From Gigantopelta aegis (lineage: Eukaryota; Mollusca; Gastropoda; Neomphalida; Peltospiridae): 64,000 nucleotides of DNA. The number at the start of each line of letters is the position of its first letter. The first letter of the stretch is position 1. Positions 22,372 to 34,900 of the stretch are shown here, piece by piece. Made by a program: the position numbers and the translations under genes. The stretch covers positions 75,145,627 to 75,209,626 of the forward strand of contig NC_054706.1 of the NCBI RefSeq assembly GCF_016097555.1, written 5' to 3'. The notes beneath the pieces are model-generated. The model saw nothing but the letters and a program-made list of their open reading frames with translations. It made no database searches and was not told the origin of the DNA.

Positions 22372-22440
22372 AATAAACGTCCGGTTTTGAGGGAATTCCG
22401 GTTTACAGAGGGTCCAGTTTTGAGAGGTTTCACTGTACTT
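22372..22440. mobile_element. Tigger/pogo-like end fragment
   Basis: Read on the - strand it starts TACAGTGAAACCTCTCAAAA and has two ccggttt-type subterminal words. The other end was not found, so it is a relic or solo end. Confidence 0.5.
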
Positions 22441-22565
22441 CATTTTAAATCAATAAGCAATAATTTCAAATTACAAAGTTGAAGTTGGTTTTCATTAACA
22501 ACATCACTGGTGCACACGGATTTATTAATAAGCTTGAATGTGAAACATTTGGTAAACTCGTTTCT

Positions 22566-23554
22566 CACGGTATCGCAGGTTCCACGGTATCGCAGTATTT
22601 GCATTTTTCGTAGTTTAGCACGCGCAAATCCACCTGATAGCAAATTTAATTAAACTAACTTGTTCACCAGTGGTACTGTGTCATCTTTGTAAAGAAATGT
22701 GAAATAATTTCTAATTGTTTTACAAATTATAAATGTTATACCGATTCCTCACAGAATTACTAGTAGTGGGATTTTTCTGACAATCGTATGCTTACAAAAA
22801 ATCCCCAGTACCTGCAATGCAAATTTAAAATGTTATTGCTTGTGATACAAGACTATTGTCTGGTCGTTGACAATCAAAATGAGACTACGTATGGTGACAT
22901 GTTTACTATTTTTAGAATGCAACCGAAGTAGAAATATATTGGGAAATTATTTTTAAAAACCTGAATATGTCATTACACTATATCTCGACAATCAGAATAT
23001 GCGAGAGGCTGTTGTACTTTTGTAAAATAGGCAGAATATAACTTATTGTCTTAAGTGGACACATGTCAGCCCTGATATTTTGATCATACGTTCGAGTGAT
23101 AAGGCACAGACGAGTTTTTAAATGCACTCTCTGTTTTACACAGAAATAAACTGTTTTTCTTAGGGAAACTGTAGACATGTAGCTGAATTGAACAAACGAA
23201 AGGTTTCAACTGAATTTTAGGATCTTTTTTGTGTTCAAAATTTTGTTTCTTCAATTTTACTGTAAATTTGTGAATAAAAACTACATATTTAACTATTCAG
23301 GTGAATTGTATACCATATTTTTGAGTTGCCGTGATATCATGAGAAGCACTTCAAAAAGGTCTGCAATGGTAGGGCACACTTCCGCCCTTATTATTTAGTT
23401 ACAAACAGGATTTATATGCAAATATATGACGTGTAGAACATTGACATATGAGGTAAAATCCAACAAAAGTATATTTATCTTGATGTATGTTGGTATATTA
23501 TTTTATTTCTGCACTATCATCAAGTACCGCGATACCGTGAGACCCCAGTATAAT
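22566..23554. mobile_element. Possible non-autonomous element with CTCACGGTATCGC ends
   Basis: ttctcacggtatcgcaggtt at the left and, reversed, tctcacggtatcgcggtact at the right, about 1 kb apart. No target duplication could be fixed, and no transposase is seen. Confidence 0.4.
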
Positions 23555-23571
23555 TCTGACACACTGTTTTT

Positions 23572-23705
23572 CGAGGAAACCCACTACTGTTTTTTCAATT
23601 AACAGAAAGGGAATTTTTATATCCCTTTCTCACAGACAGGACATTTGATGTATCATGGCCTTTGATGTACTTTGTGAGACACTGGTTGGGAGCAGGAGGG
23701 GAAAC
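23572..23705 (-). mobile_element. SINE remnant
   Basis: gaggaaacccactactg, tcacagacaggac and tggcctttgatgtac match the SINE core; the head is lost. Confidence 0.65.
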
Positions 23706-24229
23706 CTGCCCCCCCCCCCCCCAAAAAAAATAAAAGAATTAAAAATACATAGCTTTATGTGACTGAATATTTTTTTTTTTTTTTTTTAAATTTAAAGGGT
23801 TTATTTCTATATATTTTTGTATATGAAGGAACCTTTTTATTATTAGGCAGGGTTTTATTTTTTAAATTTGACTTGACACCCACGGCTTTGACGTGACACC
23901 TATGGCTTTGACTTTAGGAATTATAGCGTTTTTCAGTTTCATTTAAAAAACATCTTAGTAAGCCTTGTTAGAATCGAAAAGTCTAATACTATACATTATT
24001 ACATATACTTGTATTTATTCAAATTAATATCTAGTCTCACTCAGTCTTATGTATTGTTTTCAAGATATGCCTTTATATAATAATAAAAATTGAGAATTAT
24101 TTACATTGATTGGGAATTTTTTAGTCCAAAATTAGGCTTTTTAGGAATGGTGGGGAATGGTGTCGATTATCGGAGTCTAAAAACATAGGTGATAAAACTC
24201 TGTTAGGCCACATAAAAACAAGAGTACCG

Positions 24230-24660
24230 GTGAGGTACATGATATATGCCCGTTAGGACATTGATAAAAAACCATACTATATGATGTTCAGAATATAGAC
24301 AAATTATTTGATTTATCTGTATCACAGAGACCTAGTAATTGTATGTGACACACCACCATCCCAAGTTGTTCCTAAATGTGAAGTTTGATGGTTTTGAATG
24401 CATATGTATGCAAGATATGGTCCGGACAAGGATGTACTGTTATGTGCAGTAGACCGTGAAAAATAGGTCACAGTGACCTAGTAATAGTACTTGACACACC
24501 ATCATCCCATGTTGTTGTTAAATGTGGGGTTTGATGATCCTGTATGCATCTGTATATAAGATATGGTCCGGACAAGAAAAGGTTAAAAGACGGACGTACG
24601 ACGGACTGACAACGCCATAATGCCATAATACGACCCATCACAGACAGGTGTATAACAATT
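24230..24660. repeat. Dispersed repeat with internal 147-bp duplication
   Basis: Two related units begin cacagagacctagtaat (24323) and cacagtgacctagtaat (24470) and both run to atatggtccggacaag. A perfect palindrome aggtcacagtgacct lies at 24465-24479. The 3' part (agacggacgtacgacggact) is typical of a repeat common in molluscs. Confidence 0.7.
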
Positions 24661-26171
24661 ACTTGTTTAGCGTCACCGCCACTTGAGAATGCCCCCGACT
24701 GACTTCCAAATATTTATTTATTTAAAAAAAAAAAAAAAAAAAACCCACTTCAAATAAAGTGTAAAAACTCTCAAAACAACATTTTCCCGCCTATTATATT
24801 ATAGTTATTGCGCAATCACCAACAAACTTCAATATGAGTCATGACGTCAATTTTCTATTGGACAAAGGATGTACCACTTGCGTCTGCGCATTAACATTAA
24901 CTTTCATTTGAACAAAGATTTTACAATTATTTTAATGTTTTCTTGTGCAATTTCTAGCTTAAAAGTGTCTATGGTCTTCTGTACCTTCCTATCATGCCTT
25001 CTAGCCATGAAAACCATGGTTAGATGTCTTCTTCCTGCACTCCGCCATTCTACATACAAAATAAAATAAAAATAAAAACCGTCCTACCTACCTGGAAAAA
25101 TGGAAATGGGTGGACACTAAACAAAATTTATTTTATTTTATTTATTTATTTATTTTATGTGGCCTTATTAGCAACGTCGTTATGTGGATAACAAAAATTT
25201 TACCATGAACAAACCAAAAACGTTTGACTCGGTAGTTCTGCGATTAGTGTATGTTTACCCACTTAAAAGATGTAGTCTGCTCTAGGTGGAATTGACTATT
25301 ACTTTGATGGGGTAAAAGTTAGTAAACGCAATATCTGTTTGTTTTTAAATCCACATACCACAGCACAGTGTGGTGTTCTATTGTTAAAGGGAGACAACTA
25401 GGGTTGTCGGTTCGAGTTGTCTGTTCGTCGCACCAACCATGCCTGAAATACGAGAGTGTACAAGTTGTTCGAATAAATCCGTTGAGGATGAATACCGAGT
25501 ATGTCATCGATTGCTAATACTACATGCTGATGATAAATAAGTACATATACTCGACTCTACTACTACACACAGCTCACATATCTATTTTTGGCATTTTATA
25601 ACACCACTTCTCTAGTATATAATACCACTCCATGTACTCGTTCAAATAAAACGCGGGTTTTAAATCTTTAATAACGTCACTGCGTTTTTCACCAATAATA
25701 ATAAACTCGTCCACTGTGCTTGCTACAACATTTTGCAAGGGTTCATTTTTGTTTTATGATTACAAATGCATTTGACCAAATTTTAAACTTAAATATTGTA
25801 TTAAAAATTATAGTGTGTATTAAAAATGGATCGCAAATAAAATTATGGCAAAATGTCTGATATTTATTGTGCATGAAACCAAAATTATAGTGCCGCAAAG
25901 AGCCGTCTGACAAAATTCTCTTACTGCTACATGATTTTTAGCTAATGTTGTAAATTACAAGACGTAAACTGTGTGATACCGAATAATATCATTCTATTTA
26001 ATATAATCAAAATATTACCTACCTTTTGGGTTGCGTCAGTAAACTTTGCAGTTTGTAATTTAACATATTTGCCGCCCTAGCACACATTCGGACTTTCACT
26101 CGACTTCAACGTAATCGTATTAGATTTATGACGTCACAGCGCACCTGTGATTTAATTTTTTAGTGGTGTAC

Positions 26172-26461
26172 CAGGCCCGTACGCGGGGGGGGTGCGTACG
26201 CACCCCCCCCCCATAGTCTGCCGAGGTCCATCAGACTGCAGCAGATATGGGGTAATAACCTTTCTTCTACAATTTCTGTATAAAATTTGACATATTTTGA
26301 GGCTAAGAAACATTTCAAATTTACTTCCCAGAATGCAGTAAAATGCATCTCCTGCATTCTAGATTTTAAAAAAATAAAAATTGGGGGGGGGGGGGGGGGC
26401 ATGCTTCCGGACCCCCCTAGCAACACCCCCTCCCCCATATAAATTTCTGCGTACGGGCCTG
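26172..26461. mobile_element. MITE with CAGGCCCGTACGC ends
   Basis: Left end caggcccgtacgcgggg and right end gcgtacgggcctg are inverted; tgtac flanks both sides. The inside includes G and C runs. A very common end sequence in marine invertebrate genomes. Confidence 0.75.
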
Positions 26462-26538
26462 TGTACATTAATAAATATGTGGCAATTTATTTATTTTATT
26501 ATTATTATTATTATTATTAGAAGACTTAGTGGGTGCGG

Positions 26539-26875
26539 ACCGGCCTCGGTGGCGTCGTGGCAGGCCATCGGTCTACAGGCTGGTAGGTACTGGGTTCGGA
26601 TCCCAGTCGAGGCATGGGATTTTTAATCGAGATACCGACTCCAAACCCTGAGTGAGTGCTCCGCAAGGCTCAATGGGTAGGTGTAAACCACTTGCACCGA
26701 CCAGTGATCCATAACTGGTTCAACAAAGGCCATGGTTTGTGCTATCCTGCCTGTGGGAAGCGCAAATAAAAGATCCCTTGCTGCCTGTCGTAAAAAGAGT
26801 AGCCTATGTGGCGACAGCGGGTTTCCTCTAAAAACAGTGTCAGAATGACCATATGTTTGACGTCCAATAAGGGTT
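26539..26875 (+). mobile_element. tRNA-type SINE (family I), 3' part diverged
   Basis: Begins ggcctcggtggcgtcgtggc with box B ggttcggatcc; matches the other copies to about 26830, then the tail (cgtccaataagg) departs. I saw no clear target duplication. Confidence 0.88.
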
Positions 26876-26999
26876 ATGTTTCGAACAATCCATGTTTAAT
26901 TTCGTACGTGACAATTCATATTGTTGTTGAATGACTCAAAGTGAAATGATGAGGTGGTTCAATCCTGCGACGCAAGCACCTCAAGCGAGCACTAAACCG

Positions 27000-27560
27000 A
27001 CTGAGCTCACGGTCCGAGCAGAGTAGGATCCAGCCGAAGCGGGACTTGGGCTATGGGCGTTGTTCCTCTAAGTAGGTCAGGGTCAGTAGGATCCAACGCA
27101 ATCGGGACTAGGGCCATGGGCGTTGTTCCGCTAAGTAGATCAGCGCCGGGTTACTTGGTGCTGGAGTTGCACCCGCCTCCTCCTCTTCACAACTGGCTCC
27201 TTCCGGGGGGGCCTGCGCTTCAACGGTGTCGTCGGCCGGATCGGCGAAACATCCGGAAGTCGCTTGAGTAGGAACTGGTGCAGGAGGCCGATGGAACGGG
27301 GTGACAAGAGGCTGTGTCAAGCTCCCAGTTCCGTCTCTTCCAAGGGGACGGAAGCCGAGACAGCCCCCCCCCCCCCCGGGACGGAACCTCTTCTATTGTG
27401 GTCGTCCCTCGTAGGTCAGGGTAAGTCTAAGTAGGTCATGGTCAGTCTAAGTAGGTCAGGGCTGGGTCAGTAGGACGAGGTCACGTGACAAGGCCGTGAC
27501 GTTATCAAGGTCAAGGTCATGGAAAGTAGATCATTTCACTCGGTAGGTCTGGATACTACT
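27000..27560. other. GC-rich stretch with 63-bp duplication and AGGTCA words
   Basis: gtaggatcc...gggcgttgttcc occurs at 27023 and 27086. Further on aggtca/ggtcagg words recur (27070, 27412, 27433, 27451, 27478, 27509), including tcaaggtcaaggtcatgg. It is markedly richer in GC than its surroundings. Frames on both strands are open for about 70 codons but match nothing I know. It could be a transposon piece or a promoter-like island upstream of GGPPS copy 1. Confidence 0.45.
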
Positions 27561-29010
27561 ATATTTTTAATTTGTACTCATGTAAACGTCAGTTCTAGAG
27601 GTTCGAGGGCAATTAATACCCGTATTTTTTTTCCACATTAACCGCCCCCCCCCCCCCAAAAAAAAAAAAGAAGAGAAAAAACCCCCAACAAAAACAAACA
27701 AACAAAAAACACCACAAAACAAACAAAACCCTGGGAAAATGCAGATTTCTATATAATATGCAGATAACTAAAGTGCGGGTAGTGTATCGTTGGACAGTTG
27801 TCTTCAAAATTAATACTTTCCCATATAAGCAGGTGCTCTGACGAGCGCTAGTCACTTCCTGCCCTGCCCTTATTGATAGTGATATGTAGAGTACATACAT
27901 ACATATCAATATCAATAAGGAGAGGGCTGGAGGTGACTCGAGCTAGTGCCCTGACAAGTAGGCCTAAGACTTTTTGATTGTCAGCAGATAGACCCCTGTG
28001 CTGTCGCACTTGGGACTGTCGGCTCTCAATCAAAACATGCGTAAATAACGATAATATATATTATATACCAATATGACATTAACCGGCTTAAATATTGTAT
28101 TATGTCCAGAGTTAAATAATTTTCAATTGTCACGCGCTTTCACGATGATACAATACAAAATTGTAGCATGTTTAATATTATATTTATTACCCATAATCGA
28201 TCTTAATTAGTATCAATCAACTGGTTGACGTTCCTGTAAGGTTGTAGTGCGCCAATCGATGATGTCATCGTGCGACGTCCCACTTGGCGTTCTAGTGTAA
28301 CTATCACTTTTTAACCATGTGGGTAATAACACTCTTAACTTCTTGCAGAAATTTTAACTTAATCTACTATTTACACAGAAAACATGACAGATGATATTAA
28401 GAAGGAATGATAATTTATTAGTTTTTTGTTACACATCCTCCAAGAAGAAATGACAAAACATTTTTAAATGTACAAGATAATTTTATAAATTAATGACTAA
28501 AATAGTAGGTAATAATATTGACAGTGCAAAATGTACAGTTTACAAGCAATCCCACCTATAATAATTTTTTATTTAATTTATAAGAGGCCATTCATAATTA
28601 TGGAAATTTCTCTGAATGTACAAACCAAATGACTAAATGCCAGCATGTTTTTAAAATTAACAAAACTGTCAAGTTAACAATACAAACAAAGACAAAAACT
28701 ATGGATATAATTTGGGAATAAAAAGATAAGCAAAAATTTAACAATTATACATTTTCAGAAGTTAAAAGATCTTTATAAATACAGAAGACTGTCTAAACCG
28801 GCATTTGTCTAAATCAAATTTGTGTGTAAACTGGCACAGTTTTAAAGTCCCATCCAGCTACCATTAATTTATTATGAATAAAACTGTTTAAACCAAATGC
28901 GGTCTATTCTGGATTACAGATGCAAATTCAAGAACAAAAGAACGGTTTATGTAGTAATTAGCTCTGTCTACACCAGCATGCGATCTTACCGCTACTGTCT
29001 ACCTGTGGTC
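27561..29010. other. No gene seen
   Basis: C run and A-rich tract at 27644-27725; otherwise AT-rich. tgatagtgatatgtag / catatcaatatcaataag near 27873-27918 form an imperfect inverted repeat. Confidence 0.5.
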
Positions 29011-29985
29011 CAGACCTGTCAACCCTCCTGGATTCAGCAGGAGTCTCCTGGTATTTGATCAAATCTCCTGACACCATGTGCAGGAGACAATTTATCCTGT
29101 TAAATGACATTTTTGTAGGCATAAAAAAAAATCGATCCCCTTTTGCCAAAATAACATAAAAGAAGTAGCTATGACAGATCTGAAGTCCCACTCTGGCCCA
29201 GAGTTGACAGCAATACACACAATGTTAAAATCACAAGACAAAGAAAAGACCAATTAGCTATATAAACATACTTGTGTCAGTTAATTTTGTATGTTTATGC
29301 AGTTGGTAACAATGGTATATTTCAATAGATTTTTTTTTTTTACAATTAATAAATGTTGTGTTTGATATAAAGTTATCCACAGAAATGGGTATAATTCCAG
29401 TATATTTCACACAATGTCCGTAATGAGGTTTTACTTATGATTAATGGAAATACAATGTTTATTGCATCATTATAATGATTTTAAATAAGTACCACGCCAC
29501 TGTTCCTCATTATAGTGAAAACTGAATATTAATTTATAAGATTTATATAAATTTGTCTTGGGTAATTCAATTTGGGTACACTAGCCACAAATCATGATGT
29601 AACGTAACCTGTAAGTGTAATGCTGTAAATGTACTAATTCATTTTTTAAATTTCTTGTTATGTTCTTAACATTTCTGGATAAAAGAGATTTTTAAATATT
29701 TTTTTTATTAAATCATAACAATATTTAAACTTTAAAAAGAAATATATACACACATATTTCTTTTAATTAATTAATTAAAAAAAAATTTAAAGCCAAGATC
29801 TAAGGTTAACAAGTATATATGACATTATGTAGTGTTCATATAACTTATTGTAATAATGTTTACAACAACCTTGCGATTTTGGGTTAAATTGTGTGAAGTT
29901 AAAAAATCTCCTGTTTTTTGACAAAATCTCCTGCTTTTTCCACACACACCTCCTGCTTTGTCTTGACTAAAGGTTGACAGGTCTG
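29011..29985. mobile_element. Non-autonomous DNA element with CAGACCTGTCAACC ends (copy 1)
   Basis: Inverted ends CAGACCTGTCAACC, flanks gtggtc on both sides. It has no coding capacity. Both ends carry several tctcctg words (subterminal repeats). A copy in inverse orientation is at 60898-61831. Superfamily not assigned; hAT is possible but the flanking duplication is 6-7 bp. Confidence 0.82.
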
Positions 29986-31847
29986 GTGGTCACCTTTTAA
30001 ACAACGACGGCAGTTCCACAGTAATTGGGACACCAAAATCTTATGAAATAATCACGACTCCTTGAAGGCTTAATAAACAATGAACCACACCTGTTGTAAT
30101 AGGTGTAGGTAGCAAGATCAACTGCATTGTATTATACCGATTTGTCAAAAGTAGTATTTTCTGATCACTATATTGCAAAAACCTTAACTTCGGACGAAAT
30201 CTGTCTACACAGGCACTCTGTCTAAACCAACATATTTCAGTGATCCGGTTGAGGCAGAGTCCACTGTAATGCTTTTCACCATTGATAATATGATTGTGGA
30301 TTTCTTGAAAGAAAACCTGCATAAAAGGCTGTTTCGTATAAACATACTAGCAAAATCAGCAACAGAAATTAAATGGAACAAGTATTCTACTATTGTCCAT
30401 AAAATTAAATCTATTTGTGCGTGTTTAGAATCAAAGGAGTTCCTGGTCATCCTATTTGAGAATTTATTAAAAGGACAGTACATCCAGCTGCTGTTAGATT
30501 AGCATGACATTTTGAAGTCTTGAATACGATTTTAAAATTCCATGAATTCTGGCTCTGTAGGAACCCAGTCCTCAATATAACTTGGAGCCATCAGTCAACA
30601 AAGTCTAAGTTGTTTTTGTGATGTACCAATAATCAATTATAATCAATGTGATAATCGATTATAAAATTCCATAATTGATTGTGTAGGAAAATATTATCTT
30701 AAATGTTTCTCCAGGTTAGATGATGAAACTGATGTTTGTTTTCAAGCGTACATAAAGAAAAAAGATATTAAACAGTTATTAAAAATAAAATTTGCAGGTT
30801 TCAGAGTCCATTCCCGTGAACTTGACAACATATGTATGGTCCTTATAATTCAAATCCTTCTGAGGTAAATATAAGTCTGACTGATTGTGTAATTGAAAGA
30901 TGATTGGTTAATGCAAATCAATTATAACCAATGATCGATGATTAAATTTCAACTGATTCCAACTGATTCCAACTGATTCCCAACACCAGTTTGTTGTAAC
31001 AAAAACATATCATGTAGGTGAATCAGAAGGCATTACATATATATAAAAAAATACTAAAAAAGAAATTAAAAAAAAGAAAGAAATCCATATATGGATTATA
31101 ATTTTATATTAAAACTAACTGGAGAAGAAGTTCATTATTATTGTACAATATATTACAAAGACTAATATTTGTGTATAGATCAATCACCATTAACCCAAAC
31201 AATATGTTCTTGGATACTCTTAATGAATATTTTGATTCTTCAGTAATATCTATTGCACAATTTTAATTACATAAATAAATTAACATTTAACACACAGACA
31301 TCTTTTACTCTTACAATAGTGAACAACAGACATGTCAATGTTCATAGAAATACCCGGTAGTACCTGAGAAATGGTCAAATACATGTATCACCACAAGTTT
31401 GACCTGCATTCTCACAATCAGGTTCAAAGCAAAATGTCCAGATTTATCTTACATGATTTTAAGTCACTATGAAATCCTGAATCTAAAGTCTTCTAGCCAA
31501 CACTACTACCAAACATAAAATCGAACAAAAAAAATACTGTAATTGGCTAATGACTAATTAAAAGGTTTTTGGAGAAAGCTCAGTGCACCAAACATTACAA
31601 ACCTAGTGACTCTAGAACTGTAACCTATATACTGTTTTGCCAATTGGCAGAGCTATATCAAAATAGGTCTACGTATTCTATGTACTGCCTGTATAAAACC
31701 AACTCAATTCAGTGGTATAGCTATGCTGTTTAACACTGAACTGTGTATTCAACCAATGTTAAACTGATGAGGTATTGCCTGCAATACAAGCCAGATGGTG
31801 GTGGAATGTCAGTTGTGACAATCAGTACTCGAGAAATGATGATGTCA
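29986..31847. other. Region between the two GGPPS genes; no gene seen
   Basis: Would contain the 3' UTR of GGPPS copy 2 at its right. caactgattcc is repeated three times near 30950. Frames up to 93 codons here are unsupported. Confidence 0.5.
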
Positions 31848-31941
31848 CTAACAATTGTTGTCTTGGTAGATTTTTTTAAGTTCATCTACAAGTGCAACCA
31901 AATGTCTGTTTCCGCCATGTTCAGCAATGAGATCATAGGCA
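31848..31941 (-). CDS. GGPS1: GGPPS copy 2, terminal exon
   Basis: 94 nt, [20 protein letters not shown] then [10 protein letters not shown] and TAG; human DARGGNPELVALVKHLSKMF. Confidence 0.94.
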
Positions 31942-34900
31942 CTGAAATACACAAACAAATATTTTAAAAATAAATCCCAATCAGAAATAAATCATCTGTA
32001 TGACAACTGAGTATTAAATTGTATAAAAAAGATATTTGTTTGTAACATTTATAAATATGAATATGATCAGATATATCAATAAGGTGCACCTACCCCATTA
32101 ATATAACTATCAAAACTGTGTCTTCAGGTGTATTGTGGCCAAAACATTACCAGCTTGCACAAAACAACACTTCAAAACTCATAGATGACTGAGAACCAAT
32201 TTAGCAAAACATGATACCAAATAAGCAAAAATGGGAATATTTGTTTAGCCACATCTCAGCACATTTTGAATTATGGTTATTAATTTTGTGTCTATAGAGA
32301 AGAAACCCACTGCTACTTAACCAAATTAAACATATTGAGATAGTTACGGAATGTTGGAACAAGAAAATAACTGACAGGTTCACTTAGGGAATTGATCCTA
32401 TGTCCAATGGCATCTCAGATGAACATTCTACCACTGAACGTCATCTCACCCAGCACCAAGACTATCAATGTGACTGACACTCTCATTTTGAATTTGTATC
32501 AAGGAGAAGAAATAATTGTCAAACCTTTTTTCCAATTCTTTCAATTTCGTCTTGGTGTATTCGAATGATCCCTTCTTGGCCATCAAATCCACGCAGTACT
32601 TCTTCACATCAATGTCGGTCGTTCTCTGTCGTAAAATACCTCACGCAGGTCAAGGAAACACAGATAAAACAAAATGTCTGATAAATAGTTCAGACAGACA
32701 CAGTATATGAACTACATATACACAATGTAAGCAAAAACAAAAAACCCAATAATTGTTTGCCCCATTCCACATGGAATAAAACACAGAGGTTCATAAAAAG
32801 GGACATGCACATCAAAGGGAAGGTATTATTTACAAGACAACTGATGATAACATGCACTATTGTAATAACAATAACAATATCAAATTTTAACAGTATATAA
32901 CAAAAGCCATAACGTTATGTGACGAATATCATTAATTTACCCTATCTCAGCAGTATTATATAAAGTCAAACGACATTCCCAGGCCATACTTCTGCCATAA
33001 ATGGCCATAACGTTATGTGACGATTATGAATCTGCCATTAGCACATTCAATACCCTATCTCAGCACAAGAATGATTATGATAAAGTCATGACGACATTCC
33101 CAGGCCATACTTCTGTCAAAAATGGCTAAATTGCCATGAAAGTTAAACTTGATCTATAACAGTACATGATAAAGTCATGACAACATTCCCAGGCCATACT
33201 TCTGTCAAAAATGGCTAAATTGCCATGAAAGTTAAACTTGATCTATAATAGTACATGATAAAGCTATACACAAAACTGCAATATCTCGAGGCATTGTGAA
33301 AAAACAGGGTATGCACTTGGGATTTTTTTTGACTGGTCAATAGGGCCACTCACAGCAACACTTTGACTCGCCCGTAAAACCTTTGAATGGCCCATGACCG
33401 AATTTCGTTAAAAAAAGAACTTACTTAAATTGTACTTTAAAAAACGAGTTGTCCCGATTGAACCTACGAATACATTTAGGTGGTCGAGGTTTTCTGAATA
33501 CATAATCAAAACCGGCCGAGGGATTCCGAATGGTTTTAGACTGGTAGATAGACTGGGGAATTGGTCACTATTATGTCCTATGTGGGTTTGGTTACGCAGA
33601 TACTAATAAGAAACCAGTTGACTTGACTTGACTAGGTATTTTACGTGTCCATATACCCTTCGGTTTCGAACATGCCTATCCCGAGTGCGGCTTCCGATAA
33701 GATCAAGGGTCTGACTAAGGGGCCAATTTAGAAGTTTTGAAACTTAAGTCAAAAAAAAATGTATATATAAAGGGAAGGTTAATAAATTTTGACTGCTTCC
33801 TTAGAACAAAAATAAACCTGATCTACAACTAATAAATAAAGCAATTTGATGCTTTTAGATGGGGTGTTCTAAATAAATTAATAATTATAAAATAGTTAAT
33901 ACCCTATGAGATTAGGAGGAAGGGTAGGAGGGTTGTCCCCAGCCCACAGAAAAGTTGATAATAGATTTTAATAAATAGAAATTACCAATCATATTTCGAA
34001 CATTGGTGTGACTCAATGGAGGCCTGGGGAGAGGGGAGGCCAGAACCTACACAAAATCCTAAGGCCAAACCGCCTATGCCCCATGGCCCCAAAGAAACCA
34101 TATCCTCCGACATCCCATCCCCCCGCCCCCCACTGTGTTCAACCGCAGCTCGATCCAATCATGGCAATTAATTATTGAAAGATTATTAAAGAGGTTGAGA
34201 TATTTGTGTCACTAAAAGAGTGACAACTAAGTTAAGATTCCAACATGGGGGTAGTTATTTAGAAGCCCAGCCCGCCATGAAAAGTGAAACACACCCCGCG
34301 ACACACGAAGAAAGACCCGAGGCTGCCCCTCGGTCGACCCCTAAAACATCAAGATTGAACCAGTTGAAAACAATAAATAAAAAATAACTTTCTGATCTTT
34401 TACAAACATTTTGATACATAATACAATATGCAGAATCTTTTCGGTCGCCAAGCGGGCGACAAGTCATAAGGTTTTGACTTGCCTGATGCTATTTTGACTC
34501 GCCATAGGTGATCGGGCGACCGTAAAGTGCACACCCTCAAAAAACATCCAGAAAACTATATGTAGGAGAGATGGACAGACAGACAGACAGACGGAAGGAC
34601 AGTGATGAAACCTATAGTCCCATCCTGTTGGATAAACACAAACTCCACCATATTTATAGTCCAACATATTAAGAACAATTACAGTTAACATTTTCAGTGA
34701 CAATTCCATTACAGGTTTCTATAATCGATCATCGCATTGGTACAGCCAAACCGATCAATTTTCAATTATAATTGATCACTAGTTTAGACAAGTAAATACC
34801 ATAATGCTTGGTTTCAGTGTTTTTACAAAAGCACATACCTACTTACCAACCTATGTTGAAAAATACATGTACAGTCATCTTGACAGAAATGAGCTGTTAT

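Larger units (their letters stand above)
21598..26160. other. No gene seen; relic elements only
   Basis: Besides the relics listed separately it has A/T homopolymers (22131, 23771, 24725) and tttatt repeats (25128-25158). The missing first exon of GGPPS copy 1 could lie here. Confidence 0.45.

Noticed and set aside
22191-23178. Short frames between 22.2 and 23.2 kb as genes
   Set aside because: AT-rich, no homology; the interval looks like a relic repeat.
27053-27320. Overlapping open frames on both strands in the GC-rich stretch
   Set aside because: High GC and few stops explain them; no recognised domain and no splice context.
32516-32710. + strand frame over exon 11 of GGPPS copy 2 (and its twin at 8463)
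   Set aside because: They are antisense shadows of conserved exons.
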